Part shown: piece after piece, positions 51,485 through 61,300 of the stretch
Position numbering within the stretch: position 1 is the first letter of the stretch
How the letters are laid out: every line of letters begins with the position of its first letter
Origin: Streptomyces djakartensis
Lineage (GTDB): Bacteria > Actinomycetota > Actinomycetes > Streptomycetales > Streptomycetaceae
Reading direction: 5' to 3'
Length of the DNA stretch: 64,000 nucleotides
Assembly (NCBI RefSeq): GCF_014651075.1
Contig: NZ_BMWE01000003.1
Coordinates: forward strand, 372,001-436,000
Made by a program: the position numbers and the translations under genes
Notes under the pieces: model-generated
What the model was told of the DNA's origin: nothing
Database searches by the model: none
What the model saw: only the letters and a program-made list of their open reading frames with translations

Positions 51485-52098
51485 GGGCCCGCCTCGGGGA
51501 CGAACCGCACGAGGGTGCCCGGCGAGAGCAGCGCGGCCGGCACGCGCGCGTGGTCCCACAGCACGGCGTCCGTCGTGCCGATCAGCTGCCAGCCGCCCGG
51601 CGACGAGCGCGGGTACACGCCGGTGTACGGGCCGGCCAGGGCCACCGAGCCGGCCGGGACGGCCGTGCGCGGGGTGGCCCGGCGCGGGACGTCGTAGCGA
51701 GGCGGCAGTCCGGTGAGGTAGCCGAAGCCGGGCGCGAAGCCGCAGAAGGCCACGCGGAACTCCGTCTCCGCGTGGATGCGGGCGACCTCCCCCTCGGGTA
51801 CGCCCCAGTGCGCGGCGACGTCGGCCAGGTCCGGGCCGTCGTAGCGCACCGGGATCTCGACCGCCTCACGCGCGCGGGGCGGAGCGGGCGGCAGTTCGGC
51901 GGCGGCCAGTTCGGCGGCCAGCCGGGCGGGGGAGTCCAGGCCGTCGAGGAGGACCGTACGGGCCGCCGGGACGATCTCGCGGGCCGACAGCGACCCCTCC
52001 GCACGACGTCGCAGCAGCTCCGCGTGCAGGGCCTGGGCCTCCTCGCCCGAGGAGACCTCGACGAGCAGGGCGTCCTCGCCGACGGGCAGGACCTTCAT
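51481..52098 (-). CDS. pxpB: 5-oxoprolinase subunit B (KipI/allophanate hydrolase subunit 1-like)
   Basis: A 205-residue protein starting at the complement of 52096-52098 (MKVLPVGEDALLVEVSSGEE). The KipI-family signature FRVAFCGFAPGFGYLTGLP is present, as are the segments IPVRYDGPDLADVAAHWGVP and SVALAGPYTGVYPRSSPGGW. It forms the carboxylase-like ATP-dependent module with PxpC. It overlaps both neighbours by 4 nt. Confidence 0.94.
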   Translation of the reverse strand: MKVLPVGEDALLVEVSSGEEAQALHAELLRRRAEGSLSAREIVPAARTVLLDGLDSPARLAAELAAAELPPAPPRAREAVEIPVRYDGPDLADVAAHWGVPEGEVARIHAETEFRVAFCGFAPGFGYLTGLPPRYDVPRRATPRTAVPAGSVALAGPYTGVYPRSSPGGWQLIGTTDAVLWDHARVPAALLSPGTLVRFVPEAGP

Positions 52099-52853
52099 GA
52101 GAAGGCCTCCACCCGGACCCCCGACGCCTCCAGCCGCTCCCGCACCCGCCGCGCCAGCTCCACCGCGCCGGGCGTGTCGCCGTGCAGGCACAGGGAGCGC
52201 GCCCGCACCTCGATCCGCGTGCCCGACCGGGAGACGACCTCCCCGGTCCGGGCCAGCCCCAGGGACCGCTCCACGACGGCCTCCGGGTCGGTGACCACGG
52301 CACCCTCCTGGGCGCGCGGCACCAGGGTGCCCGCGTCGGTGTACGCCCGGTCCGCGAACGCCTCGGTGACGACCGGCAGTCCGGCCTTCGCGGCAAGCTC
52401 CAGCAGGCGTGAACCGGGCAGGCCGAGCACGGGCAGCGTGGTGTCGGCGAGGAGCACGCCGTCGACCACCGCGGCGGCCTGCTCCTCGTCGTGCACGACC
52501 CGGTTGTAGAGCGCGCCGTGCGGCTTGACGTAGGCCACACCGGCGCCGGCCGCGCGCGCGAAGACCTCCAGGGCGCCGATCTGGTAGGCGACCTCGGCCG
52601 CCAGCTCGGCGGGCGGTACGTCCATCGCGCGCCGCCCGAACCCGGCCAGGTCCCGGTAGGACACCTGGGCGCCGATCCGCACACCGCGCTCCGCCGCCAG
52701 CTCGCACACCCGGCGCATGGTGGCCGCGTCCCCGGCGTGGAAGCCGCACGCCACGTTGGCGCTGGTGACGACGGACAACAGCCTTTCGTCGTCGGTGAGT
52801 CGCCAACGGCCGAAGCCCTCGCCGAGATCGGCGTTCAGGTCGATCGAAGTCAC
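52095..52853 (-). CDS. pxpA: 5-oxoprolinase subunit A (LamB/YcsF family)
   Basis: A 252-residue protein from GTG (complement of 52851-52853; VTSIDLNADLGEGFGRWRLT). LamB/YcsF-family segments are DLNADLGEG, NVACGFHAGDAATMRRVCEL, VRIGAQVSYRDLAGFGRRAM and VKPHGALYNRVVHDEEQAAA. It carries the lactam hydrolysis step of 5-oxoproline cleavage. pxpA-pxpB-pxpC are translated as a coupled unit and probably share the promoter of the MFS gene with the DUF1445 gene. Confidence 0.95.
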   Translation of the reverse strand: MTSIDLNADLGEGFGRWRLTDDERLLSVVTSANVACGFHAGDAATMRRVCELAAERGVRIGAQVSYRDLAGFGRRAMDVPPAELAAEVAYQIGALEVFARAAGAGVAYVKPHGALYNRVVHDEEQAAAVVDGVLLADTTLPVLGLPGSRLLELAAKAGLPVVTEAFADRAYTDAGTLVPRAQEGAVVTDPEAVVERSLGLARTGEVVSRSGTRIEVRARSLCLHGDTPGAVELARRVRERLEASGVRVEAFS

Positions 52854-52864
52854 GGGTTCTCCTG

Positions 52865-53698
52865 TCAGGCGACGCGGTACTGCTCGTCGCGGGCGTCGGT
52901 GAGGAACATCTGCCCCGGCGCGTGCGTGAGGGCGAACGGTGGACGCGAGGCCATCACGGCCGCCTGCGGGGTCACTCCGCACGCCCAGAACACCGGGATG
53001 TCGTCCGGCTCGGTCCGCACCGGGTCTCCGAAGTCGGGGCTGCCGAGGTCGTCGATGCCGAGCCCCGAGGGGTCGCCGCAGTGCACCGGGCTGCCGTGCA
53101 CCGCCGGCATCAGACCGCTCTCCCGGATGGCCGCCGCCAGGTGCCCGGGCGGCACCGGCCGCATCGACACCACCAGCGGTCCGTGCAGCCGCCCCGCCGG
53201 GCGGCACTGCCGGCCCGTCACGTACATGGGGACGTTGCGGCCCTGCTCGACGTGGCGCATCGGCACCCCGGCCTCGCCCAGCGCCCACTCGAAGGTGAAG
53301 CTGCAGCCGATCAGGAACGACACCAGGTCGTCCCGCCAGTGGGCGCGTACGTCGGTCGGCTCGTCCACCAGCTCGCCGTCCCGCCAGACCCGGTAGCGCG
53401 GCAGGTCGGTGCGCAGGTCCGCGCCCTTCGCGAGGACGGTCGTGAAGGAACCGGCGTCCGTGACGTCGAGGACCGGGCAGGGCTTGGGGTTGCGCTGGCA
53501 GAACAGCAGCATGTCGTAGGCCCAGTCGGCGGGCACCGAGATCAGGTTGACCTGGGTGTGGCCCGCCGCGACTCCGGCCGTGGGGCCGGTCAGGCCTTCG
53601 CGGAAGCGCGCCCGTGCCGTTTCCGGGCTCCACGCGTGCGCGTGCTCGTCGACGAGAACCACAGGACGGTCCCCGGTGCCGGTGCCCGCGCGGCTCAC
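52865..53698 (-). CDS. DUF1445 / putative hydro-lyase (D-glutamate cyclase-like)
   Basis: A 277-residue protein from GTG (complement of 53696-53698), overlapping the MFS stop by 4 nt. DUF1445 segments are [52 protein letters not shown] and [14 protein letters not shown]. Mammalian and some bacterial members cyclise D-glutamate to 5-oxo-D-proline; bacterial members beside pxp genes are usually named putative hydro-lyases. The neighbourhood fits 5-oxoproline metabolism well. The actual reaction in this organism is not shown by sequence. Confidence 0.85.
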   Translation of the reverse strand: MSRAGTGTGDRPVVLVDEHAHAWSPETARARFREGLTGPTAGVAAGHTQVNLISVPADWAYDMLLFCQRNPKPCPVLDVTDAGSFTTVLAKGADLRTDLPRYRVWRDGELVDEPTDVRAHWRDDLVSFLIGCSFTFEWALGEAGVPMRHVEQGRNVPMYVTGRQCRPAGRLHGPLVVSMRPVPPGHLAAAIRESGLMPAVHGSPVHCGDPSGLGIDDLGSPDFGDPVRTEPDDIPVFWACGVTPQAAVMASRPPFALTHAPGQMFLTDARDEQYRVA

Positions 53699-54996
53699 GC
53701 GAGTTCCTTCCCACGCGTCTCCGGCAGCCCGAGCAGCGCCAGCGCCGCCAGGCCGTAGCCGATCGCGCCGAAGACCAGCGCGCCGCCGACGCCCCAGCTG
53801 TCGGCCAGGAACCCGACCGTGGTCGGGAACACGGCACCCACCGCGCGTCCGGTGTTGTACGTGAAGCCCTGTCCCGTGCCGCGCACCGCCGTCGGGTAGA
53901 GCTCGCTGAGGTAGGAGCCGAAGCCGCTGAAGATCGCCGACATGCAGAAACCGAGCGGGAAACCGAGCACCAGGATCAGGGTGTTGGCGCCGCTCGGGAT
54001 GTTCGCGTACGCCAGGATGCAGATCGCCGAGAGCAGGGCGAAGAGCCAGATGTTGCGCCGCCGGCCCAGCTTGTCGGTGAGGTAACCGCCGGTCAGATAG
54101 CCGATGAAGGCGCCCGATATCAGGAAGGTCAGGTAGCCGCCGGTACCCACGACCGACAGCTCGCGCTCGGACTTCAGGTACGTCGGCACCCAGGTGGCCA
54201 GGGTGTAGTAACCGCCCTGGACCCCGGTCGAGAGCAGGACCGCGAACACGGTCGTCCGCAGCAGGCCGGGCTTGAAGATCGCCGTGAAGGAGCCCTTGTC
54301 AGCGCTCTGTTCACGTGCGGCGGCGGCCTCGGGCGCGTCGTGCACACTGCGCCGGAGCCAGATCACCAGCAGCGCGGGCAGTGCCCCGGTCCAGAACATG
54401 ATGCGCCAGGCCAGGTCGTCGCCGGCCACCGAGAAGACCAGCGTGTAGACGATCACGGCGAGGCCCCAGCCCACGGCCCAGGAGCTCTGGATCGCGCCGA
54501 GCGTGCGGCCCCGGTGCCTGGCACTCGCGTACTCGGCGACCAGGATGGCGCCGACCGCCCACTCACCGCCGAAACCGAGGCCCTGGAGGGCGCGGAAGAC
54601 CAGCAGCGTCTCGTAGTTGGGCGCGAAGCCGCAGGCGACGGTGAAGACGGCGTATGTGATCACCGTGATCATCAGTGCCCTGACCCGGCCGATGCGGTCC
54701 GCGAGGACACCCGCGAGAGCGCCGCCGATCGCGGAGACCACCAGGGTGACCGTCGTGAAGAGGCCGGTCTGGCCGCTGTTCAGGCCGAAGTAGGCGGACA
54801 GCGCGACCATGCTCAGCGGGAGCGTGAAGTAGTCGTAGGAGTCCAGGGCATAGCCGCCGAAGGCACCGGCGAACGCGCGGCGGCCACGCGGCCCCAGGGC
54901 GCGCAACCAGGCGAATGCCCCGTCGCCGGAGCGGTGTTCCGCCGCGGTGGATCGTGTCTCGTCGGTCAGGGTCCTGGGGGGAGGGGGCGTGCTCAT
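53695..54996 (-). CDS. MFS transporter of the 5-oxoproline cluster
   Basis: A 433-residue, 12-helix sugar/metabolite:H+ symporter-type MFS protein starting at the complement of 54994-54996 ([20 protein letters not shown]). The family motif is [20 protein letters not shown] between helices 2 and 3, followed by [20 protein letters not shown]. As the first gene of the five-gene unit, it is probably the importer of 5-oxoproline or a related carboxylate. The divergent GntR gene lies 127 bp away. Confidence 0.88.
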   Translation of the reverse strand: MSTPPPPRTLTDETRSTAAEHRSGDGAFAWLRALGPRGRRAFAGAFGGYALDSYDYFTLPLSMVALSAYFGLNSGQTGLFTTVTLVVSAIGGALAGVLADRIGRVRALMITVITYAVFTVACGFAPNYETLLVFRALQGLGFGGEWAVGAILVAEYASARHRGRTLGAIQSSWAVGWGLAVIVYTLVFSVAGDDLAWRIMFWTGALPALLVIWLRRSVHDAPEAAAAREQSADKGSFTAIFKPGLLRTTVFAVLLSTGVQGGYYTLATWVPTYLKSERELSVVGTGGYLTFLISGAFIGYLTGGYLTDKLGRRRNIWLFALLSAICILAYANIPSGANTLILVLGFPLGFCMSAIFSGFGSYLSELYPTAVRGTGQGFTYNTGRAVGAVFPTTVGFLADSWGVGGALVFGAIGYGLAALALLGLPETRGKELA

Positions 54997-55055
54997 GGGC
55001 ACCTCGCAGAGGGAGGAGAGGAGGGCGCTTCGGGGTGAGCCGTGCGAGCACCGTA

Positions 55056-55077
55056 GAGGATTGTTCAACGATTCCTC
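55056..55077. promoter_or_regulatory. Near-perfect palindrome between the MFS and GntR genes (probable GntR operator)
   Basis: The centre attgttcaacgat is close to the FadR-type GntR consensus (T-x-G-T-x-x-A-C). It is flanked by gagga (55056-55060) and tcctc (55073-55077), giving an overall dyad of 22 bp with two mismatched base pairs. It lies in the 127-bp divergent region and could control both genes. Confidence 0.65.
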
Positions 55078-55123
55078 AATACCTCTGTTGGTTCGTTCTT
55101 GTGATCTGCGATTGAATTCCGGC

Positions 55124-55819
55124 ATGGCAGAGCAGCTGAAGGACCTCGCCGGCGACCGGGCCCTCCTGGGGCGCACCAGCACCGCCGAACGGGTCTCCGA
55201 CATCCTGAGGAGCCGGATCGCCGAGGGGTACTTCCCGCCCGGGACCCGGCTGTCGGAGGACAGCATCGGCGGCGCGCTCGGCGTCTCCCGCAACACGCTG
55301 CGCGAGGCGTTCCGGCTGCTCACCCACGAACGCCTGCTTGTCCACGAGCTGAACCGGGGAGTCTTCGTGCGGGTCCTGACCGTGGAGGACGTCGAGGACA
55401 TCTACCGCACCCGGCAGCTGGTCGAGTGCGCCGTGGTCGGGAGCCTGGGGGAGCCGCCGTACGCTCTCGACGGGCTGGTCGCCGCCGTCGAGGAGGGCAG
55501 GCGGGCGGCTCGCGAGGGCGACTGGAAGGGAGTGGGGACGGCGAACATCCACTTCCACCGGGAACTGGTCGCGCTGGCCGCGAGTGAACGCACCGACGAA
55601 TTGATGCGCAGCGTCTTCGCCGAACTGCGTCTCGCGTTCCACGTGGTGGACGACCCGCAGCGGCTGCATGAGCCCTATATCGCTCGAAATGTCGCAATTC
55701 TGCAGGCGCTTCAGGGTGGGGACCGCGAGCAGGCCGCGAGGCTGCTCGCCGGATACCTCGACGACTCGCTGCAGCGGGTCGTCGAGGTGTACCGCCGTCG
55801 CGTCGGGGAGGACGGCTGA
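55124..55819 (+). CDS. GntR-family (FadR subfamily) transcriptional regulator
   Basis: A 231-residue regulator from ATG 55124 (MAEQLKDLAGDRALLGRTST). The winged helix (about residues 20-85) includes VSDILRSRIAEGYFPPGTRL and IGGALGVSRNTLREAFRLLT. The C-terminal all-helical FCD ligand domain includes FHRELVALAASERTDELM. It is divergent from the MFS-DUF1445-pxpABC unit and is its likely regulator, responding to a carboxylic acid such as 5-oxoproline; this is inferred from context. Confidence 0.9.
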   Translation: MAEQLKDLAGDRALLGRTSTAERVSDILRSRIAEGYFPPGTRLSEDSIGGALGVSRNTLREAFRLLTHERLLVHELNRGVFVRVLTVEDVEDIYRTRQLVECAVVGSLGEPPYALDGLVAAVEEGRRAAREGDWKGVGTANIHFHRELVALAASERTDELMRSVFAELRLAFHVVDDPQRLHEPYIARNVAILQALQGGDREQAARLLAGYLDDSLQRVVEVYRRRVGEDG

Positions 55820-55875
55820 GGAGCCGTACCGCGCCGTTTGGGATGTTGTCAGACCCAGGACCTAGTCTGTGCACC

Positions 55876-57402
55876 GTGACTTCGCCTGCATCGACGGACA
55901 GCGTTCCGCCCCAGCTCAGCGCGGGGCCGCGCCCCGCGCCGGGGCCGGCCGCCGACGAGGGCCTGGCGCGGCGCCTGCGCGCGCTCGCCTGCACCGCGCC
56001 GCTGCACGACCTCGACGCGCGCAAGGCCAACCTCGCCGGCGAGTACTCGGTGTACGGCATGGCTGAGGTCGCCCTCGCGGCCATCGACCTCGTCACCCTG
56101 AACATGGACTTCGACACGGGCGCGGACCACGACCAGATCGTCGCCCGGCTCATCCCGCGCATCGCCGCCCAGGCACCGCGGCGGCCCGCCGCCGAGCACG
56201 AGCGGGTGGCCCGCTGGGTCCTGGAGAACCTGATCAACGTCGGCAGCGTCGACCGCGGCTTCCGCGCGGTGTACGGCACCTTCGGTGCGGACGGCGCCTA
56301 TGTGCGCCGTGACTACGACTTCAAGCTGATCGAGGAGGTCCCCGGCCCGGGCGGCACGGTGTACCTGCGCACGACGGACGAGGCGGTCAACGTCCTCGTC
56401 GGCGCCCTCGACACGGACGTCACCAGCGCGCAGATCGCCGCCGAGGTCAAGCTGGAGGTGCTGATCAACCGGGGCCGGCTGGCCGACGCCCAGCTCGCCG
56501 CCGAACAGGCCCGCTACCGGACCGTGCAGTACTCGGAGACCCTGCGCAGGGCCCTCGAGGCGACCCGGCGCAACGTGCGCGCGGTGGACTGGCTCAGCAC
56601 CGTGCCCGACATGATCGCCGAGGCTCTGGAGCACGTCGCCGACCGCTACCGCCACGAGAACGCGATCCTCACCAACATCCGCAAGGCACGCGACGAGACC
56701 GAGGAGCCGGAGCACAAGCGCCGCGCCGCGGAGCTCGTCGACATCGTCAAGGACTGCATCCGCCGGCACACGCAGCTGCAGTCCCGGCTGCTCGAGGCCG
56801 GGCCGCTGTTCCGCGCCGAGCAGGACCGGCAGGCCTTCGCCACTCCGACGGCCACCTCGGGCATCGACCTGTACGGCCAACTCGTCGTCCCGGTCCTGCC
56901 GCTGCCGCTCGAGCAGGCCGTCCGTGTCACGGACGCCTTCTTCGGGCGCGGCACCGGTCTGCGCACGCCCGTGTCCGTCCGGGTCGGCGACCTCGTCGAC
57001 ATACTGCTCACGCCGCCGGTGGAGCGGGAGCACCTGGGCGCGGAGATGCCCGAGCCGGATCTCATCGCCACACCCGACGACAGCCGGTTCAGCGAGGAGC
57101 AGCTGGCGGCCGCGCAGGAGCTGCTCGACCTGCCGGCGGACGCGCCGAGACGGCTGTCCGGGCTGCTGGCCGAAGCCCGCAGGCAAGACCCCGAACTGCC
57201 GTATCTGGTGGCCCTGCTGGCGGTGCACGCCGCCAGTCCGCCGGTCGGCACGGCCTATCGCCAGGGCGAGCAGAAGCTGCTGTTCGCCGTGGACGACGGC
57301 ACCGAACTCGACGACCCGGAGTTCGGCGGAGCCGACCTCATCGTCGGCACGGCACTGCTGGACGCGGCGGGGATGGCCGCGGACCGGACGGAAGCAGCAT
57401 GA
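55876..57402 (+). CDS. Kleisin-like subunit of a MukF/MksF/JetA-type SMC complex
   Basis: A 508-residue soluble protein starting at GTG 55876 (VTSPASTDSVPPQLSAGPRP). The first 40 residues are Pro/Ala-rich. Residues about 40-200 are winged-helix-like (ARWVLENLINVGSVDRGFRA, VYLRTTDEAVNVLVGALDTD). A long helical middle follows (ADAQLAAEQARYRTVQYSET, ADRYRHENAILTNIRKARDE). This is the layout of MukF/JetA kleisins. The gene order kleisin-MukE-MukB and the sizes 508/293/1545 residues support the call. It does not resemble any enzyme. Family assignment is structural inference rather than a sequence match. Confidence 0.6.
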   Translation: MTSPASTDSVPPQLSAGPRPAPGPAADEGLARRLRALACTAPLHDLDARKANLAGEYSVYGMAEVALAAIDLVTLNMDFDTGADHDQIVARLIPRIAAQAPRRPAAEHERVARWVLENLINVGSVDRGFRAVYGTFGADGAYVRRDYDFKLIEEVPGPGGTVYLRTTDEAVNVLVGALDTDVTSAQIAAEVKLEVLINRGRLADAQLAAEQARYRTVQYSETLRRALEATRRNVRAVDWLSTVPDMIAEALEHVADRYRHENAILTNIRKARDETEEPEHKRRAAELVDIVKDCIRRHTQLQSRLLEAGPLFRAEQDRQAFATPTATSGIDLYGQLVVPVLPLPLEQAVRVTDAFFGRGTGLRTPVSVRVGDLVDILLTPPVEREHLGAEMPEPDLIATPDDSRFSEEQLAAAQELLDLPADAPRRLSGLLAEARRQDPELPYLVALLAVHAASPPVGTAYRQGEQKLLFAVDDGTELDDPEFGGADLIVGTALLDAAGMAADRTEAA

Positions 57403-57437
57403 CCGAGCACCAGTGGAACGAGGAGCCCCGACCGTGA
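57399..57437 (+). CDS. 12-codon mini-ORF bridging the first two SMC-operon genes
   Basis: ATG 57399 overlaps the stop of the kleisin-like gene (ATGA). The reading frame MTEHQWNEEPRP stops at TGA 57435-57437, which overlaps the GTG start of the next gene (GTGA). tgaccgagcac is present both at 57400-57410 and at 57435-57445, so the mini-ORF looks like a 35-bp duplication of the original start region. It may keep the ribosome moving between the two genes. Confidence 0.4.
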   Translation: MTEHQWNEEPRP

Positions 57438-58315
57438 CCGAGCACGTCGAGTGGAGCGAGCCGGAGGACCCGGCTGCGACGGCCACCGCCGCCGTCACTC
57501 CGGCCGACGCCGCCGACGCGGCGCGGCTCGTGTCCTTCGGGCTGCAGCCCAAGCTTCAGCCCGCCCGCGACCAGGAGTACGCGGACCTGCTGCGGCGCTA
57601 CCGGGAGGACCCGCCGTTCGCGCGGCTCGCCGACGCCGTGGCGACCGGCCTCGGCCTGATCGTGCTGGAGGTCTCCCCGCGCGCGGGCATGGCCGTGACC
57701 GCCGCCGAGGACTCGGTGTTCGCCGTCCGCATGGGTGACTACGCGCGTCGTACGTCCGCCGACGGCGGCGACCGGTTCCTGCACGGGCTCGCCCATCTCG
57801 CCGTCGCCGCCATGGCGTTCCCGCGCCCCGAGGACCTCGCCGACGACGGCTACATCGGCCGTGTCACGGTCAACGGCGTCGACGCCTTCGTACGCCAGGC
57901 CTGCCGCCGGCTGGAGGAGCGCGCCGCCGAACAGGGCGAGAACACCGACCCGGCGACCGAGGCGCCCGGGCTGGAGGCCGCCTGGCGGATCTGGGTGCGG
58001 CGCAGCTCGACCGGCGCCACCAAGGACGCCCGCCGGCTCGCCGGCTCGACCACCGGCATCGTCGCCAAGGCCCTCGCCTTCCTCACCGACTCCGGATTCC
58101 TCCAGCGCACCGGCGACGACAACGGCGGCACGTACCGCACCACCGCCCGCTACCAGCTCCAGGTCCGGGACATGGCCGGCAGCGCAGCCATGGCCGAGCT
58201 GCTGGAGCTCGGCGTCGTCCCGGTCACCGACGGCACGCCGACGCTGCTGCCCGCCGAGGAGAGCGACGACCTGGAGCTGGTCGCCGACGCCGGGCTGCCG
58301 TTCCACTCCTCCTGA
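57434..58315 (+). CDS. MukE/MksE/JetB-like subunit of the SMC complex
   Basis: A 293-residue soluble protein starting at GTG 57434 (VTEHVEWSEPEDPAATAT). An N-terminal acidic/Ala-rich segment is followed by helical and winged-helix-like regions: YADLLRRYREDPPFARLADA, HLAVAAMAFPRPEDLADDGY, and a C-terminal winged helix around KALAFLTDSGFLQRTGDDNG and TYRTTARYQLQVRDMAG. This tandem winged-helix composition and the central position fit the MukE/JetB (KITE) role, bridging kleisin and SMC heads. The assignment rests on context and fold features. Confidence 0.6.
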   Translation: MTEHVEWSEPEDPAATATAAVTPADAADAARLVSFGLQPKLQPARDQEYADLLRRYREDPPFARLADAVATGLGLIVLEVSPRAGMAVTAAEDSVFAVRMGDYARRTSADGGDRFLHGLAHLAVAAMAFPRPEDLADDGYIGRVTVNGVDAFVRQACRRLEERAAEQGENTDPATEAPGLEAAWRIWVRRSSTGATKDARRLAGSTTGIVAKALAFLTDSGFLQRTGDDNGGTYRTTARYQLQVRDMAGSAAMAELLELGVVPVTDGTPTLLPAEESDDLELVADAGLPFHSS

Positions 58316-58351
58316 ACATCCCTTTCTGAAGAAGGCTTACGAGAGTCCGCC

Positions 58352-61300
58352 ATGTACGAGCTGTCCCGGGTCCGCCTCTACTCCATCGGACCCGCCGGTG
58401 CGCGCTACGCCGACACCGTGCTTGACCTGCGCGGGGTGGGCGCACCCGTGCCCGACCCCGCCCCCACGCAGGCGGAGTTCTTCGAGGAGGAGCCCGTCGG
58501 GCCGCCGCGCCGGCCCGCGCCCGCCGGCGTGCTCTTCCTGGAGAACGGCGGCGGCAAGTCGGTACTGCTCAAGCTGATCTTCTCGGTGATGCTGCCGGGA
58601 CACCGCAACACGCTCGGCGGCGCCAGCTCCGGTGTGCTGCGCAAGTTCCTGCTCGCCGACGACTGCGGCCACGTGGCGCTGGAGTGGCAGCACGTGCAGA
58701 CCGGCGAGTGCGTCGTCGTCGGCAAGGTGAGCGAGTGGCGCGGACGGCAGGTCTCCAACGACCCCCGGAAGTTCGCGGAGGCCTGGTACTCCTTCCGGCC
58801 CGGTCCCGGACTCAGCCTCGACAACCTCCCCGTGGCCGAGGCCACCACCGTCCGGCCCCCGGCCGAGGGCCAGTCGGGTGCGCGCGGGCGGCGGCGCACC
58901 ATGAAGGGCTTCCGCGACGCCCTGACGGAGGCGGGCAGGACCTACCCACACCTGGAGGTGCACTGGGAGGAGATCCACGACCGCTGGATCGAGCACCTCG
59001 GCGACCTCGGCCTCGACCCCGAACTCTTCCGCTACCAGCGGGAGATGAACGCCGACGAAGGCGAGGCCGCCGGCCTCTTCGCCGTCAAGAAGGACGCCGA
59101 CTTCACCGACCTGCTGCTGCGCGCCGTCACCGACACGCGGGACACCGACGGGCTCGCCGACCTGGTCAGCGGCTTCGGCAACAAGCTGGGCCGGCGCGCC
59201 GAGCTGATCGCCGAACGGGACTTCACCGCCGGGTCCGTGGACCTGCTCGGGCGGATCGTCGAGGCCGCCGAGGCCCGCACCCGCGCGCGTGACGTCCACG
59301 CCGGGGCCGAGCGCCGTACCCGCGCCCTGGCGCGCCGGCTCTCCGCGCGCGGCGTGCGGGAGCGGGCCAGAGCCGCCGACCTGGCCCAGCGGGTCACCGC
59401 CGCCGCGTACGCCGTCACCCACGCCGAGGCGGCCCGCGAGCGCAGTGCCCTGATTGCCGCCGAACTCGCCTACCGGCACGCCTCACTGGCCCTCGCCGCG
59501 GCCGAGAAGTCCGCCGCCGCGCAGAAACGCGAACTCGCCGACGCCCGCACGCTGTACTCGGCCTGGCAGGCCGCCGAGGCCGTACTGCGGCACCGCGCCG
59601 CCGCCGACCGTGTCGCCCGGGTGTCCGCCGCGATCCAGGAGGCGGAGCGGGACGCCGCCCCGGCCCTGGCCGCCCGCTCCCAGGCCGCCGTCGACCTGGT
59701 ACGGGCCCTGCACGCCGCCGCGGAGAAGGCCGAGAGCCACGCCAACGAGGAGGAGGAGCGCTCGGCCGCCCTCCAGGAGGTCAGCGACAGCGCCTACCGC
59801 GACTCCACCGCCGCGGCCACGCAGGCGCAACGGGCCCGCAGCGAGGTCGGCCACCTGAAGCAGCGTCTCACCGAGGTCGAGCAGGAGACCGCCGAGGCGG
59901 TGCGGGCCGGCTGGCTCGACGACAGCGCGCCCGACGCCGACCCGGCCCGCGCCGCCCTCGCCGCCAGTGACGCGGAGAAGAGCGCCGTCGAGGCCTGGGA
60001 CGCCGCCCGCGAGGCGTCACGCCGGGCGACCGAGCACGCGCGGGAGGCAGCCGCCACCGAGACCCGCGCGGAGCTGACCGCGGCCCGCGCGGCGGACGCG
60101 GCCACGGCGGCGGAGCGGTCCTATCAAGCCGAGCGCCGCACCGCCGAGGCGCTGGCGGGGGAGGAGCGGCTGGCGGAACTGCTCAGCCTGACCCCCAAGG
60201 CCCGCCCCGGTATCCCCCAACCCCGCCACGGCACGGACGGCGAGCAGCCCGCCCCGCCGGACGCCGGCGAGCAGCAACTCAGCCCCGAGGAACTCGACCG
60301 CTTCGCCGACGACCTGCGCGAACTGCTCGACGACGCCGTCTCCTCCGCCGAACGGCAGCTGTTCGACCTGCGGACGGCCGCCGCCGACGACTCCCGGATC
60401 CTCGGCGCGCTCGGCGACGGCGGCCTGCTGCCGCCCGGCCCGGACGTCCTGGCCACGGTCGAGTTCCTGGGCGAGCACGGCATCCCGGCGCTGCCCGGCT
60501 GGCGTTACCTCGCACAGGCCGTCGATCCGGCCGACCACGCGCGCGTGCTGGCCGCCCGGCCCGAACTCGTCGACGGCGTGATCATCACCGACCCGGACTC
60601 CCACGCCCGGGCCCGGGAGGCGCTGGGCGACGCCGCCCTGCTGCCGAGGTCCGCCGTGGCGGTCGGCACGGCCGCCGCCCTGCTCGCCCCGGCCCCGGCC
60701 CCGGACACCGACGGCGGTGACGTGTTCCTCGTGCCGCCGAACCCGGCCATGCACGACGAGCACGCCGCGGACGAGGAGCGGCAGGCCCTGCGCGCCAGGG
60801 CGGCCGAACGCGACGAGGAGATCCGTACGCTCGCCGCCCGGCTGGGCAAGGACCGGGAGCTGGCGGCCCGGCTCGCTTCCTGGCGCACCGGCTGCCCGGC
60901 CGGCCGGCTGGCCGAGCTGGCCCAGGCGGCCCGCGCCACCCGCGAGTTCGCCGAGGAGTCCGAGGCCGAGCTGGCCGAGGCCCGCACCGCGCGGGCGGAG
61001 GCCGAGGAGGCCGCCGCCGAGGCCGCGCACGTCCGGGACGAGCGGCAGGAGGCCGCCCAGAAGGCCCGCCGCTCCGCCGACGCCCTCGCCGGGCTCGCCT
61101 TCCGGCTGCGCGAGCGGGCGGGCTGGCAGGCCAAGCTGCGCGAACTGGCCGACGAGGCGGCCGAGTCCGAGGCGGCCGCCCAGGCGTGTCTGGAGCGCGC
61201 CCGGGCCGCCGACGAGGACCGGCGCGCCGCCCAGCGCGCCGCCGACGACGCCCGCCGCACCGCCCGTGCGCTGCGCGCCGAACGCTCCGAGATCGCGGGC

